A stretch of 64,000 bases of DNA. Origin: Adenophora triphylla var. japonica. Taxonomy: Eukaryota > Streptophyta > Magnoliopsida > Asterales > Campanulaceae. The translations under genes and the position numbers were made by a program. Shown here piece by piece: positions 1 through 11,097 of this stretch (its first letter is position 1; the number at the start of each line of letters is the position of its first letter). Where the stretch lies: contig JAFEMH010002448.1 of NCBI GenBank assembly GCA_022495995.1, forward strand, positions 1 through 64,000, read 5' to 3'. The notes under the pieces were generated by a model. The model was not told the origin of the DNA. It did not search any database and was given only the letters and a program-made list of their open reading frames with translations.

Positions 1-1217
1 GCTAGGACAATAGCGTTTGTATTCTTCGCTAATTATGTTCTAGCTGTTTGAAAAATCGTTTTATCTATTTGACCCCCTTTACATCTAGCGGGCATTAGGC
101 TTATCTCTAGGTGACCATAATGAGTGATAGATCCACATTAAGGACGGAAGTTAAACCTTCACTTTCCATTAAAAGAACATCACTAGGACATTGAACTTCT
201 CTCCTGAATGAATCAATGAACTTCAGTTTAACATATGGTTGAATCAAATTGAGATTCTCCGCTAGGTGTCTCTCAATTAATTTGAATCATACACAAATTG
301 GATATAGCCAATAAGTAAGGCATTTAGAGAATAATATAAAGAAATTGTTTTAGATGAAGAAAGAAGACAAGACTAATCATTTTTTAGATGATGAATAAGC
401 ATGTTTTTGAGTTTCCAACCCCTAGAATGTAGGGGATCACTCACAAAAAACAAACATAATATAAAAGCAATTACAAAATAAGAGATTGAGTAAGAGAGAC
501 TTATGATGGACAAATGCTGGAAATGTGCTTGGCTTTTATTGATCTTCTTCCAAAGTAACTTCAAGAACAAAGTAATGACTTGATCTTCTAAATCTCCTTG
601 GAAATTATTCCCACATCACAAGTATTTTGTGTTTTCTACCTATCAAATATATCGAGTATTTCTCTCTAATGATTCGTATTTAAGTGATCTCTGAGGTCCT
701 ATTTATAAAAAGGAGGGAACTCTGCAATCGGGTGCAACGACAGGGTGCCTTTACATACTATGATCCACGACTTGCACGGCCGTGTCAAGGGAGTTGCACG
801 GCAATGTGACCACTGGCGCCGAGATTTTGAATTTAAGTCTTGACGCCCGCACGGCCGCTCACCATCTCAGGCTGCACGGCCGCTCCGCTAAGATAAACAG
901 CGGAAACTCATGCTTTAGGAACACGGCCACTCCCACATATTTTAGGGCCAAAAATGGCACGAAAAATGCCAAGTGCTTACGGCCAGCGCTCCATCTCTCT
1001 TTGCCACGGCCGCTCTCTTGTACGAATTTTAACTTTGTGTGGCAGATTTGGTTGGGTGCTACTCCCATGTCATGTTTGCCTTGAAGTACCCCTTTTGGCC
1101 CTAAAGGCTGTCTAAAATTTATAAAACCCCAAAAGCGTAAAATCTAATAAAATAAGGAAAAGAAACTAAAAAATACTAAGAAACTGAAATGAAAAGTGAT
1201 GTTCGACATTTCTAACA
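1..1217 (-). mobile_element. LTR-like segment, minus strand, open at the window edge
   Basis: Read on the minus strand this segment would begin TGTTAGAAATGTCGAAC at 1217, a common start for plant LTRs, and run off the left end. A TATA-like TTATAAAT lies near 701-708 on the minus strand. Upstream of it (770-1010) are several CACGGCC-type motifs, including the perfect palindrome CACGGCCGTG at 775-784. That order, inverted repeat then TATA, matches the other Tat-type LTRs here. No protein-coding region is convincing. The other end and any target duplication are not visible, so LTR identity is inferred. Confidence 0.35.
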
Positions 1218-2154
1218 CCCGTCCCCGAGGGATCAATTCCCAATATAGTTTTCACTTAGCAGCTAAATCGCTCCACGAAGGCGAAGTGTCATTCGGATAC
1301 CGTATGAGCGATTTCACTAGCGCTGCGTCTCCAGGCGTTACCCCAAATTCAACACCGATTAGTTTCCGCCTCAACGCAGCTGTTCTCTGAACATTTAAAT
1401 TCCCGGTTAGTTTTTCACTACTTTCGTCTCTGGAATCCGTTAAATTCCCGATTAGTTTTCATGCGCCTATCCCCAGTCAATGGGTCCAGTTAGACCAAAG
1501 ACTAACGCTTTGCGTCTCGAGCGTTAAATTCGCTTTCGGTTACCGCTAGCGCCGTCTCCCAGGCGTTAAATTCCCGGTCGGCGTTTGATCTAGTTAAAGC
1601 GCTCGCATGTCAAGCTCTCAGACGTTAAATCCCGATTCTTTGTACGTTATTTGACATTCAAACGCTCAATCATGTCCCCGAACATTCCAATCACAATTCC
1701 GTCTCCCGACGTTAAAAAAATTTCTATTGGTTTTTACCAACGTTCACTCTCTCCGTCCGCCATTCGTAAGCCCGATCGTCCCACCTCAGCAGCCATCAAG
1801 GTAAACCCGCACAACAATCCCTCTTCGGCCAGCCGTAAGCCCGAACATTCCTCCCTAGCAGGATCCTAAGACCATCCGTCTACGAAAGAAACGTCAATCA
1901 ACCCCTTCAGTTCCTAATCGACCCGTCGAGAACCCGGACACTCTTCCCTGGGCCGATGTGTCAGTCTCTCCGGAGACCACATCCCGTTCCTAACCCCGTG
2001 GTTAGAACGTCAATCCTTCCGTGTTGGTAATAACGCCAGTTTAACACAACCGTTCCCATCATTTGTCACCCTATCCCCAGCAGGATAAACCTGGCAGTCA
2101 ACGTAAGCCCAGCATCAATGGTACGAACGCCTTCGTCTCAGGATAAATGTATCC

Positions 2155-2645
2155 TCTTCAACTCCGGTTTGAGGCGCCACACGCCCTCGTAAGTACCTCC
2201 AACTCCGATTTGAGGCGCCACACGCCCTCGTATGTTTCAGCAGCTCCAGTTTGAGGCGCCACACGCCCTCGTATGATTCAGTAACTCCGTTTTGAGGTGC
2301 CACACACCCTCGTATGATTCAGTAACTCCGTTTTGAGGCGCCACACGCCCTCGTATGTTTCAGCAGCTCTGGTTTGAGGCGCCACATGCCCTCGTATGAT
2401 TCAGTAACTCCGGTTTGAGGTGCCACACGCCCTCGTATGTTTCAGCAGCTCCGGTTTGAGGTGCCACACGCCCTCATATGTTTTAGCAGCTCCAGTTTGA
2501 GGTGCCACACGCCCTCGTATGATCCAGCAACTCCGGTTTGAGGCGCCACATGCCCTCGTATGCTTCACCAACTCCAGTTTGAGGCACCACATGCCCTTGT
2601 AAGTATCAGTAACCCCGGTTTGAGGCGCCACACGCCCTCGAAGGT
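2155..2645 (+). repeat. Tandem array, 41-bp unit, about 12 copies
   Basis: The unit contains TTTGAGGCGCCACACGCCC followed by TCGTATG and a CAGYAACTCC-type linker. Successive starts at 2160, 2201 and 2242 give a 41-bp period. Copies differ by scattered substitutions. GGCG/CGCC inside each unit can form a short stem. Open frames across it on the minus strand are by-products of the repeat and are not called as genes. Confidence 0.9.
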
Positions 2646-2940
2646 TTCAGGAATCCCAGGTCCAGACTCCTCACAATAGTCTCCATTCAGGTCCGGGTAC
2701 CTCGCAATGGTCTCATTTAGGTTTAGACGCCTCCCAACAGTCTCGCTCAGGTCAAGGTCCCCACGCGCGGCTCCTTGCACCTACGAACTACGTTCGGCTT
2801 GATTCCCGCTCGGGATACATAGGAATCCTTTCGCTAAGGGTCCAGCCAGCTGACCGCCCAGGTCTCTTTCAAAGTAAGGCATCCCGATTTGGATCCTTAT
2901 CTTTTTTCAACGACCCCACCTCCTTCGGAAGTGACGTCGC

Positions 2941-2952
2941 TGAGGGGCTAAC
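2941..2952 (+). other. Polypurine tract of the Tat-type element
   Basis: TGAGGGGCTAAC lies immediately before the LTR start TGTAAG. The same GAGGGGCTAC precedes the 3' LTR of element 2 (37826-37836, minus strand), which supports assigning it as the plus-strand primer site. Confidence 0.65.
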
Positions 2953-5114
2953 TGTAAGTACCCAAATCTGGATCGTCAAAATCCGTCAGAAAGTTAACCG
3001 AAATCCGTTAACTGGCCCGCTCCAGGTTAACCGGAACCCGTTAAGCTCCCCGTTGCCAAGCCAACGAGACGTCCCGGGACTGCCCCAAGCATCCCAACGT
3101 CAAAGCGTACTTAACACACGTCATCGCACATAAAAGTACGGCTTTCCCTGAAAAACGCACTTTCCAGCACTTTTCGGGGGCGTTTCGGACATTTTCCGGA
3201 CTGTTATTTTAAAAACGGACAAAACCGGGACCCGGGAACGAACTCCCACACAAATGGTGAGTCATGGGACACGTGGCAAGCATGCCACCTCCCTCTAGTC
3301 ACCTTTCAATTAGAAATCAAGGCCAAATGACCAAAATATCCCTGGATTGCAGACCAAGTTCGGCCAGACTCATTTGCAGGTTCTATGAAATTGCCAACAA
3401 GTCCCTCAAAGTTCCAAAATACCACAAAACCCCCTAGATTTCATGATAAGTCCGGCCGGACTCATACTGAAAATTCACCTATAAATAGAAGGGCTGTCAA
3501 AGCCAGAAAACACAACAAAATTACTCTCCATTTTCACCATAGCCACGGCCCAACTGAGTTTCACCCCTTCCCGAGCTCCCGTTTCATCTCGATTCGCATG
3601 AAACATCCGTATTTTGATCAAATACGCCCCTCACCACTCCGAAACACCGTTCCAAACAACTTTCCGTATCCCGTATACACCCCCCGAGCCAAAGGAGTCG
3701 ACCCTAGCCATAGGTATAACTCCCTCTCTCTAATCTTTCATTTCGTCTCGGTTTATGCGCCAGTCGCTACAACCGTTTCGAACAACGTTATTGAAATGTA
3801 GACGCATCCGTCTAATGGGGTCTGATACGTTTTAGCTTCTCGATCCTCTTCTCCTCCCGTAAGAGAAGTAATCACGGGTTAAAACGGCGTTCCGACCCCG
3901 TTCTGTTTAAATTTCTGTCATTTACCATTCCGGATCAATCGATCCGTCGATTGTCATTTACTTTTCTATCATTTACGATTTCGGATCGATCGATCCGTCG
4001 ATTGTCATTTACTTTTGTGTCATTTACAACTCCGAGCCGTTTTGGCTCGTCGATCGTCATTTACAACTCCGAGCCATTTTGGCTCGTCGATCGTCATTTA
4101 CAACTCCGAGCCGTTTTGGCTCATCGATCGTCATTTACAATTCCAAGCCGTTTTGGCTCGTCGATCGTCATTTACGATTCCGGATCATTCGATTCCATCG
4201 ATACCGCATTTAAATACTGTCATTTACAAGTCTGACCCATTTGGATCGTGATAGTATTTACTTTTCAAAGTCCGAGTCGCAACCCGATTCGTTGATTGCA
4301 AATCATTTAATACGCTTTTTCCCGTAAAAATCGTTAACAATGTAATGCCCGGTTCAAAACCGGAGTTTGACCTTCGAACTCTCTTTCAAAAAGCGCGAAA
4401 TGACGTTTGGCATCCAAACGCTCATCTTCAAACTTAAAAGCAAACTTTTGACATTCAAAAACATTTAATATGTTTTTCCCGTAAAATCGTTAACAATGTA
4501 ATGTCCGGTTCAAAATCGGAGTTCGTCCTTCGAACTCTCTTTCAAAAAGCTCAAAATCGACGTTTGCCACGCAAACGCTCATTTCAAACTCAAAATCAAC
4601 GTTTGCCACGCGAACGCTCATTTCCGTCTCAAAACCGACGTTTGTCATTCAAACGCTCGCCTTTTCAAACAGGTCACCTAATCAACATTTGACATTCAAA
4701 CCAAGATTAAGCTTGTCATTCAAGCCCCCATTTCAAAACATACACACACACACACACACACACACATGATTTCGAGAAAGGTAGAAAGACTCGTCATACA
4801 AAGCGTTTCGGGTGATCTCGTAATACTCTTCGCGAAACGTAACATGACCTCCGCACCTAACAATCTCTGGTACCAAATAGCTTTTTACTCGTTTTTGCTA
4901 CCAATAAAAATGATCCCCTATTTTCAAAGCCTTTTCCTAAGTTTTTGCTTCCAATAAAAATGACACCATTTTCACTAAAGTCGTTTCTCAACGTTTGGGC
5001 TCAAAATACAAAAACCGCGTGGCGACTCCTCATTCCTTCCCAAGAAGCGAGGTCTCAAACACCAACCCTCCGCGAAAGACAACCGCTTCGCTCGCGCGAA
5101 CCCGGGTAATTTCA
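2953..5114 (+). mobile_element. 3' LTR of a Tat-type Ty3/gypsy element
   Basis: Starts TGTAAGTACCCAAATC and ends in TTTCA. It is collinear with the 5' LTR of element 1 (28845-30972), so it belongs to the same or a sister family. Shared landmarks in order are: palindrome AGTCCGGCCGGACT (3449-3462), TATA box (3480-3487), an array of CATTTACAACTCCGAGC-type units (about 3950-4230), a (CA)n run (4742-4765), and GCGTGGCGACTCC (TGGCGACTCC at 5020-5029). No 5-bp duplication is present (CTAAC before, GGTGA after), as expected when the 5' half is lost. LINE sequence begins directly after it. Confidence 0.85.
3449..3487 (+). promoter_or_regulatory. LTR core promoter: palindrome plus TATA box
   Basis: Perfect 14-bp palindrome AGTCCGGCCGGACT at 3449-3462, then 17 bp, then TATAAATA at 3480-3487. 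A degenerate copy (AGTTCGGCCAGACT) lies at 3357-3370. The LTR at 28845 has the same layout. Confidence 0.6.
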
Positions 5115-5124
5115 GGTGAGCAGC

Positions 5125-5640
5125 TTGGGGGTCCTCGTCCGGTCGATCATGGTTTGATAGTTCGTGATGGGCTGATGGTGTTAGATGAGTTGCTTCCTCA
5201 CATTTTGGTTCATTTGCATGATAACATAAGGAGGGCGTCTATTGATGAGAATGAGGTTGATAAGATATCATGTACTTTGACTCGGTCTGGGGCTTTTGAA
5301 TCTGCAGCTTGGTGGGAGCATCATAGGATTCGCAGCTCGTTGGTGGATTGGGGTGCAAAGATTTGGCATAAGCATATCCCCACTAAGGTTAGTGGATTCT
5401 GGTGGAGGCTTATGCACAATGGCCTTCCAGTGGATGCTCGGTTGGAGGAAAGGGGGTTTAGCATTCCTTCCCGTTGTGTATGTTGTCAATCTTGGGGTAA
5501 CAGGGAGACTAGGGAGCATTTATTTCTTCATTCGACCATGGCTATTTGCCTATGGCAGCATTGGTCATCCTACTTTGGGTTCGGTTTCCACTATACTAAT
5601 TTCCAACATTTATGGGAGGTTTGGTGTGGGGGACAATAAA
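5125..5640 (+). pseudogene. LINE ORF2 fragment, zf-RVT-like region
   Basis: Reading frame with the plant LINE zf-RVT signature: IWHKHIPTKVSGFWWRL, then LPVDARLEERGF, then a C-x2-C (CVCC) and H-x3-H-like segment (REHLFLH). In plant L1 elements this region follows the reverse transcriptase and is proposed to bind nucleic acid. The frame closes at 5639, and the following RNase H is in another frame after a gap of about 100 bp, so this is a dead copy. The first ten or so codons come from the neighbouring LTR and are not part of the LINE protein. Confidence 0.75.
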
Positions 5641-5738
5641 AAAGAGCTCAAATAGGGCTGGTTCGAATGGGAATACTGATGTTTGTTTGCTGGGAGTTAT
5701 GGAAGGCGCGATGTAAAATTATTTTTGATGGCAAATAG

Positions 5739-6335
5739 ATGGAGTGTGGGGAGTGTGGGGTCATTATTGATGGGGTTAAGAATGCTTTAATGGATATGTG
5801 TTCATTTATGGTTCCCAAGGTCAAAACTACAGCTGCAAATCGTATCATTTTGGTCAATATGGGTTTAAGGGTAGCTGAGGTTAAGAAGAGGAGGAATCAA
5901 ACATTGAGATGGGAGTCTTCATGTGATTATAGTTATACGCTCAACACGGATGGTTCTTCGGTTCATGGAGAGTGTTCGGGAGGAGGGGGGATTAGAGATT
6001 GGAGGGGCGGATTCATCTGTGCTTTTTCTAATTTCTATGGGAGGGGCACAAACATGCAGGCGAAGTCTGATTCGTTGGTGGCAGTGGGAATATTGAGAGG
6101 TCAGTTTTCGGGACCGTGGAGTTACATTTATGAGCTTCGGGAGTGTAGAAGTTTAATGGGTGGTTTTGGTGTTAGACATGTTTTAAGGGAGGCAAATGGT
6201 GTGGCAGATAGGCTTGCAACGAGTGCTCATGTTCATCGTCAACATATGAGGTTTGATACGGTTTTTGCTTTGCCGGGGGATGTGATTAAGGCATTGAGAT
6301 TTGATGAGTTGGGCATTTACTCGGTTCGTAGTTGA
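5739..6335 (+). pseudogene. LINE RNase H domain with an internal deletion
   Basis: RVT_3-type plant LINE RNase H. The first catalytic Asp is in NTDGSS, the next in AKSDSLVAVG, and the C-terminal NGVADRLA matches the last Asp motif. The segment that normally carries the catalytic Glu, between MQA and KSDS, is missing: MQA is joined directly to KSDS. The helix and Glu were deleted, so the domain cannot be active. The frame ends in VRS-stop at 6335. Family assignment is firm; the deletion is inferred from the usual spacing of the family. Confidence 0.75.
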
Positions 6336-6854
6336 CATGGGGAAATTTTACTGGGTTTTAATGGTTGTTTCTATGGGTTTTAATGCATTGGAAAAATGGC
6401 TGGTGTTTTAAAATATGGTTGTTGGTGTTTGATTGGAATTCATGGGTTTACTGACGGATTTTTGCTGATATGCACAACCATGGTACTGATTTGCTCGGTC
6501 GTGGCCTTGTTTTTCCCGGTCGTGTGCTGCAACAGGAGGTTTGGGCATTCGTCCTTAAGGACTTGTGCGGTCGCACAAGAGCTTCGGTCAGCCTTGTGCG
6601 GCCGCCCTTGTTCTTGCGCGCCCGCCCTTGAGCTTCGGCCAGCTTTGTGCGGCCACCCTTGTCTTGGCCTGACTTGGGTGGGCGCTCAACACCCTTGGGC
6701 TGGTTTTTGGGCCAAATGGAGGGCATTTTGGGGCCATTTGTGGCCAGGTGGATTGGGCTATTGTAGTTTTGGTTTTAGAGTTGGGTTTCATCCCCTCTCA
6801 TTCTTGTAATTTTATTTATATCAATAAAATTCCCAAGTGTCGTCCTGGTTCTTT
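6336..6854 (+). other. LINE 3' UTR
   Basis: No coding region. It contains repeated GTGCGGCCGCCCTTG-like phrases (6540-6680) and ends with a polyadenylation-like AATAAAATTCCC before the A tail. Confidence 0.55.
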
Positions 6855-6869
6855 AAAAAAAAAAAAAAA

Positions 6870-6925
6870 CCCTAAACCCTAAACCATAAACCCTATGCCC
6901 CTAAACCCTAAACCCTAAATCTCAA
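6870..6925 (+). repeat. Degenerate telomere-type (CCCTAAA)n tract
   Basis: CCCTAAACCCTAAACC and variants (CCATAAA, CCCTATG, CCCCTAAA) follow the LINE poly(A) without spacer. This is the plant telomere repeat read on its C-rich strand, decayed and internal. Confidence 0.85.
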
Positions 6926-6944
6926 ATCTCATATACTTATAACC

Positions 6945-7200
6945 GTTTGAAATTTCAGTCAGTTTTTTAACGTTTTCAGTTAGTTTTTTTAGAATTTCAG
7001 TCAGTTTTTTAACGTTTCCAGTTAGTTTATTAGAATTTCAGTCAATTTTTTAACGTTTCCAGTTAGTTTTTTTGAATTTCAGTCAGTTTTTTAACGTTTC
7101 CAGTTAGTTTTTAGAAATTTCAGTTAGTTTTTTGAAATTCTAATCAATTTTCTAACGTTTCCAGTTAAATTTTTTAATGTTTTCAGTTAGTTATTTTGTT
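6945..7200 (+). repeat. Tandem array, 41-bp unit, 5-6 copies
   Basis: AT-rich unit with GAATTTCAGTCAGTTTTTTA and CGTTTCCAGTTAG. GAATTTC at 7033 and 7074 gives a 41-bp period. It precedes the CACTA-type region and may belong to its subterminal DNA; there is no coding content. Confidence 0.7.
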
Positions 7201-7229
7201 AATTAGTTCTAAAAATAATTAAAAATTAA

Positions 7230-7929
7230 ATGTTATAATCACCGACGGAATATTTTCGTCGCTAATAAAAAAAACAATAATTATTTATCACCGACGGAAT
7301 AATTCCGTCGCTGTTTAATTAATAATAATTAAAAATGAAATGCTTTAATCACCGACGAAATATTTCCGTCGCTGATAATTAAAAAAAATTAATTTATCAC
7401 CGACGGAAATATTCCGTCGCTGGTTTATTAAAAAAAAATTAAAAAATAATTAATTTCTACCGATGGAATTATTCCGTCGCTGATTAATTACAAATAATTA
7501 AAAAAGAAATGTTATAATCACCGACGGAAATTTCCGTCGCTGATAAATAAAAAAATAAAAAACAAAATTAATTTATCACCGACGAAAATATTCTGTCGCT
7601 GATTTATTTTAAAAAAATAAAAAAATATTAACTTTTCACCGACGAAATAATTTCGTCGCTGATTAATTATTAGCGACATAATATTTTGTCGGTAAATCAG
7701 GCGCCAATCTAGCGACGAAATATTTCGTCGGTAAATCAGGCGTCAATCTAGCGGCGGTAAAGAAACGAATATTCGAGGAATATTCGTTTTTAGCGACGGA
7801 ATTCAATTCCGTCGGTAAAGTTGATGCCAAAATCATTTCGTCGCTATAGCATAATTTCCGTCGCTAAATAGCAACGAAATGCTTCAGTCGCTGTTGATTC
7901 CGTCGCTAAAGCCTCAGTTTCTGATAGTG
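7230..7929 (-). mobile_element. CACTA (En/Spm-type) transposon end with subterminal repeats
   Basis: Read on the minus strand the right edge is CACTATCAGAAACTGAGG (7929 down to 7912), a typical CACTA terminus. Inside are more than ten copies of ACCGACGGAATATTCCGTCGC-like inverted motifs in both orientations, the usual transposase-binding subterminal repeats of this superfamily. No opposite CACTA terminus and no transposase are present to the left, so this is a deletion derivative or broken end. Confidence 0.7.
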
Positions 7930-8130
7930 GTAGTGATGGTAGTAGTGATAGTGGTGGTAGTGGTGGTGGTGGTGCATGGTGGTGGTGATAGTAGTGGTGG
8001 TAGTAGTAATAGTTGTGGTAGTATAGTAGTAGTGGTGGTATAGTAATGGTGGTAGTGGTAGTGGTAGTGATAGTAGTGGTGGTGTGGTGTTGGTGGTAGT
8101 AATGGTTGTACGTGGTGGTAGTAGCGGTTG
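7930..8130 (+). repeat. GTGGTA-type simple repeat
   Basis: About 200 bp of interrupted (GTGGTA)n, (GTA)n and (GTG)n directly flanking the CACTA terminus. No coding or RNA gene is supported. Confidence 0.9.
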
Positions 8131-8732
8131 AATAATTATGTCGGTGTTAATTTGATTTTTTTAAATTTGTTTATCTCTATTTTTATTTTATTTTAATTTA
8201 CGGCGTAACGTTTGTGACGGTTGAAACACAAAAGCTTAGAAACCCATTTAAGAATCTTTAACTTATCATGTTGAGATCAACATGTAGTCATCGATTCTTA
8301 GGGTGTAGGGGTAGTCCGTCCCTCTTTTGACTTTTCTTATATATACTTTCATTTTTTTAGTTTTTTTCTATCTTTTTTTATATACATTTTTGTAAAAAAA
8401 AATCACTAATTAACAAAGACTAATTTTAAGAAAATAAAAGTATATAATATAAAAAGATTTACTTTTTTGAAATTATGTATTATTATTAGTCATTATTAAT
8501 ATTATTATTAAGTATTATTATTAATTATATAATAATAAATATTAATATATTCAATTATTTAATTGAATAATTAACAATAGAATCATTATTAGTATTGTTA
8601 TTAAGTATTATTACTAATAATTTTTAAAGAAATATAAGTATATAATATAAAAACATTTACTTTTTTTGATATTATGTATTATTACTAATTATTATTAATA
8701 TTATTATTAAGTATTATTATTATTATTAATTA
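8131..8732. other. AT-rich non-coding DNA with a direct repeat of about 100 bp
   Basis: A segment beginning near 8431 (AAGTATATAATATAAAAA, then TTATTAAGTATTATT) recurs, slightly diverged, from about 8629 to 8730. Otherwise AT-rich. It may include the start of the copia 5' LTR (TGTCGGTGTTAATTTG near 8139), but this does not match the copia 3' LTR start at 18014, so I do not call it. Confidence 0.5.
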
Positions 8733-9027
8733 CTCCCTCCGTCCCATTAAGCTTAAGAAGATTTCATTTTGCGCGGGAATTAAGGAATATTATTATAGTA
8801 TTAGGAGAGAGAATGAGTGGAAGAAGTGTTGTGAGTGTGAAAAATTAAATAGGAGAGAGAATGAGTGGAGGGAATAGTAAATTATAATGTGTTGTGAGTA
8901 TTAAAATAATGTAGGAGAGAGAATGAGTGGAGAGAATAGTGATTTAAGGTTTCCTTTTTGGGATTTCTTAAGACTTATGGGACGCCCAAAATGGAAAGTT
9001 TTCTTAAGACTTATGGGACAGAGGGAG
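8733..9027. mobile_element. Stowaway-like (Tc1/mariner) MITE, 295 bp
   Basis: Terminal inverted repeats CTCCCTCCGTCCCATTAAG and, on the other strand, CTCCCTCTGTCCCATAAG, flanked by TA on both sides (8731-8732 and 9028-9029). CTCCCTCCGTCCC with a TA duplication is the hallmark of Stowaway MITEs. The interior repeats GGAGAGAGAATGAGTGG three times and has no coding potential. Confidence 0.93.
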
Positions 9028-9238
9028 TATATAATAATAATTATTAATAACTATTCAATTAAAGAAAATGGTTTGTTAGGTGAATTATGAATCATTGGAT
9101 TGAATTTTATGTTATGTATGGTCAAGATGATATTTGGTTTATGATCCATGTGATTATTTGAGACCGACGGATTCAAGGCTACGGTTTTGTTGATTTATAA
9201 AGTTCTTCCGCTGCGTTTGTAACCCCAAAATCCAACAG

Positions 9239-9254
9239 TGGTTTCAGAGCCACG
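9239..9254 (+). other. Copia primer-binding site
   Basis: TGGTTTCAGAGCCACG lies 1 nt after the LTR end CCAACA. It is one substitution away from TGGTATCAGAGC, the usual plant copia site complementary to initiator tRNA-Met. Confidence 0.75.
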
Positions 9255-9326
9255 TTTATCATGATTAAGATTGAAATTGGCATGCTAGATTTAATTTGAT
9301 TAAATGCTTTACATGCTATATGAAAT

Positions 9327-10316
9327 GACCCACTTCCTCTAGGGCCCCTTGGGCGAGATTTAAACCCAATCTAAGAAACAACATTTTGTTATTTCCTCAG
9401 ACACCCCTCCGCCTAGCTTGGGCGACTGCCCATCAACATAGAGCGATCGCCCATCTCAAAAAAATGACCCCCCTCCGCCTGTAACTTATAAGACTTTTTA
9501 AAAAAGTCTTATACGTAACATATAAGACTTATTTTTAACATAAATAAGACTTTTTTAAAAGACTTGTACAAAAAGTCTTATAAGACTCGCCTAGTAATTT
9601 ATAAGACTTTTTAAAAAGTCTTATATTTAATAAGTCTTATAACATATATAAGACTTAAAAAGTCTTATAAGTTACTTATAAAACTTTTTTAAAAAGTCTT
9701 ATAAGTAACTTATAAGACTTTTTTAAAAGACTTATACAAATAGTCTTATAAGACTCTTTTTAACTTACAAGATTTTTTTAAATCTTATAAGTTACTTATA
9801 AGACTTTTTAATAAGTTTTATATAAGACTTATTAATAATTTTCAGTTTTTTGAGTTGGTGCGTCTTATATATGTTATATAAGACTTTTTTAAAAAGTTTT
9901 ATATAAGACTTATTAAATATAAGAGTAACTTATAAGACTTTTTAAGTCTTTTAAAAAAGTCTTATAAGTTACTTATAAGACTTTTTAAAAAAGTCTTTTA
10001 AAAAAGTCTTATAAGTTACTTATAAGACTTTTTTAAAAGACTTATAATTTTTTAAAAGACTCATACAAAAAGTCTTATAAGTAAACTTATAAGACTTTTT
10101 AAGTCTTTTAAAAAAGTCTTATAAGTTACTTATAAGACTTTTTTAAAAAGTCTTATAAGTTACTAGGCGGAGAGGGGGTTATTTTTTGATGGGCGGTCGC
10201 CCAATGTTGATGGGCGGTCGCCCATGCTAGGCGGAGGGGTGTATTTGGGATTTACAAAAATCATTTCTTTAAGGGGAATATAATTTGGTCCAGGAGGGTC
10301 TTAGGGGAAAAAACCC
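9327..10316. mobile_element. Foldback element, 990 bp, Mutator-like
   Basis: Flanked by a perfect 9-bp duplication ATATGAAAT (9318-9326 and 10317-10325). The arms are long inverted repeats: CACCCCTCCGCCTAGC with two GGGCGAYYGCCCAT motifs near 9410-9480 has its reverse complement near 10165-10245, and the outermost 60-90 bp pair more weakly. The core (9480-10165) is an array of nested palindromes of the type TTATAAGACTTTTTAAAAAG. There is no transposase. A 9-bp duplication plus long terminal inverted repeats points to the Mutator superfamily; the superfamily call is inference. Confidence 0.85.
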
Positions 10317-10325
10317 ATATGAAAT

Positions 10326-11097
10326 TGAATCATGATTTTATGTGTATTGTTTTGTGAAAACAATTATATGTGATAAGCCGTAGTCATAATTTTTAATTGA
10401 TTAATATGATTAGTCTTTTACATAGGTTATTGATCTGTTTAATATGATTAATTATATTAGTAAATTCTCAAAATTGTATCAAATTGTTTGATTGAAATAT
10501 TTTGTGAAGCCCTATGTTCATGATTATGTACACATAAGTTTCATGTTACAACCATGCGATGTTTGTTGTTTTGTGTAAAACCTTTTAAATGTTTAAGTTT
10601 TATGCCACCCCTTGATTAGAAGATTTGTGAAATTTTAGGGTATTTTGATGTAGTTTCGACTCAGTTGGGTGCATCATTATATCTTAATTTGTGATCAAGA
10701 TGAGATAATGGTTGATGTAGTTTTGACTCAGTTAGGTGCATCGTTCCATGTCTCATACGTTTGAAAAAGGTTTTGACTTAATTGGTGCTTTCAAATGAGA
10801 TTTGACCCAAGGCATATATGAGATTAAAACATGTTTTTGACATATGATGTCTAGAAATCTCATAAGAGATCTAAGAGTCATATATGATATGATGTTATCT
10901 ACCTAAATAGCTTAATTTCGGGCATTGACTCAGTTAAACCAAAATCAAGTGAAATATGGATCTTAGCCCATTTTGATTATATGATGCATGGTTTTATTTG
11001 AAGGTGAGTGTGAGTATTTATGAAATACATTATTTGCTCTTAGATAATAAATGCGTTGATACTTATATGTTTATTGTTTGCATATTTTATTGTAGTA
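10326..11097 (+). other. Copia leader region
   Basis: Non-coding. It contains a direct repeat of TGATGTAGTTTYGACTCAGT (near 10648 and 10713). No conserved RNA is recognised. Confidence 0.45.

Larger units (their letters stand above)
1218..2952 (+). mobile_element. 3' untranslated region of a truncated Tat-type Ty3/gypsy element
   Basis: Non-coding stretch just upstream of the LTR at 2953. It holds degenerate repeats of a GTTAAATTCCCG-type motif (about 1390-1660), a 41-bp array (2155-2645) and ends in a polypurine tract. Tandem arrays in the 3' UTR directly before the 3' LTR are a known feature of Tat/Ogre elements. Everything further 5' of that element (gag, pol) is missing; the junction to the preceding LTR-like piece is near 1217. 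Confidence 0.5.
5115..6869 (+). mobile_element. 5'-truncated L1-type LINE (3' end only)
   Basis: Only the C-terminal part of the LINE ORF2 remains (zf-RVT-like region, then an RNase H domain), followed by about 500 bp of 3' UTR with AATAAAATTCCC near 6821 and a 15-A tail at 6855-6869. Endonuclease and reverse transcriptase are absent. The 5' junction abuts the LTR end at 5114. I found no target-site duplication, so the junction may be a deletion instead of a clean insertion. Confidence 0.8.

Noticed and set aside
2155..2645. Repeat proteins on the minus strand with MAPQ/GVWRLKPELL-type units
   Set aside because: The frame is a by-product of a 41-bp DNA repeat (not a multiple of three), with frames drifting between copies. 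No start context or conservation supports a gene.
8139..9237. Full copia 5' LTR starting at TGTCGGTG
   Set aside because: The start does not resemble the copia 3' LTR start TGTTGGTGTAATGCCC, and no shared blocks were found, so only the LTR end at 9237 is accepted.
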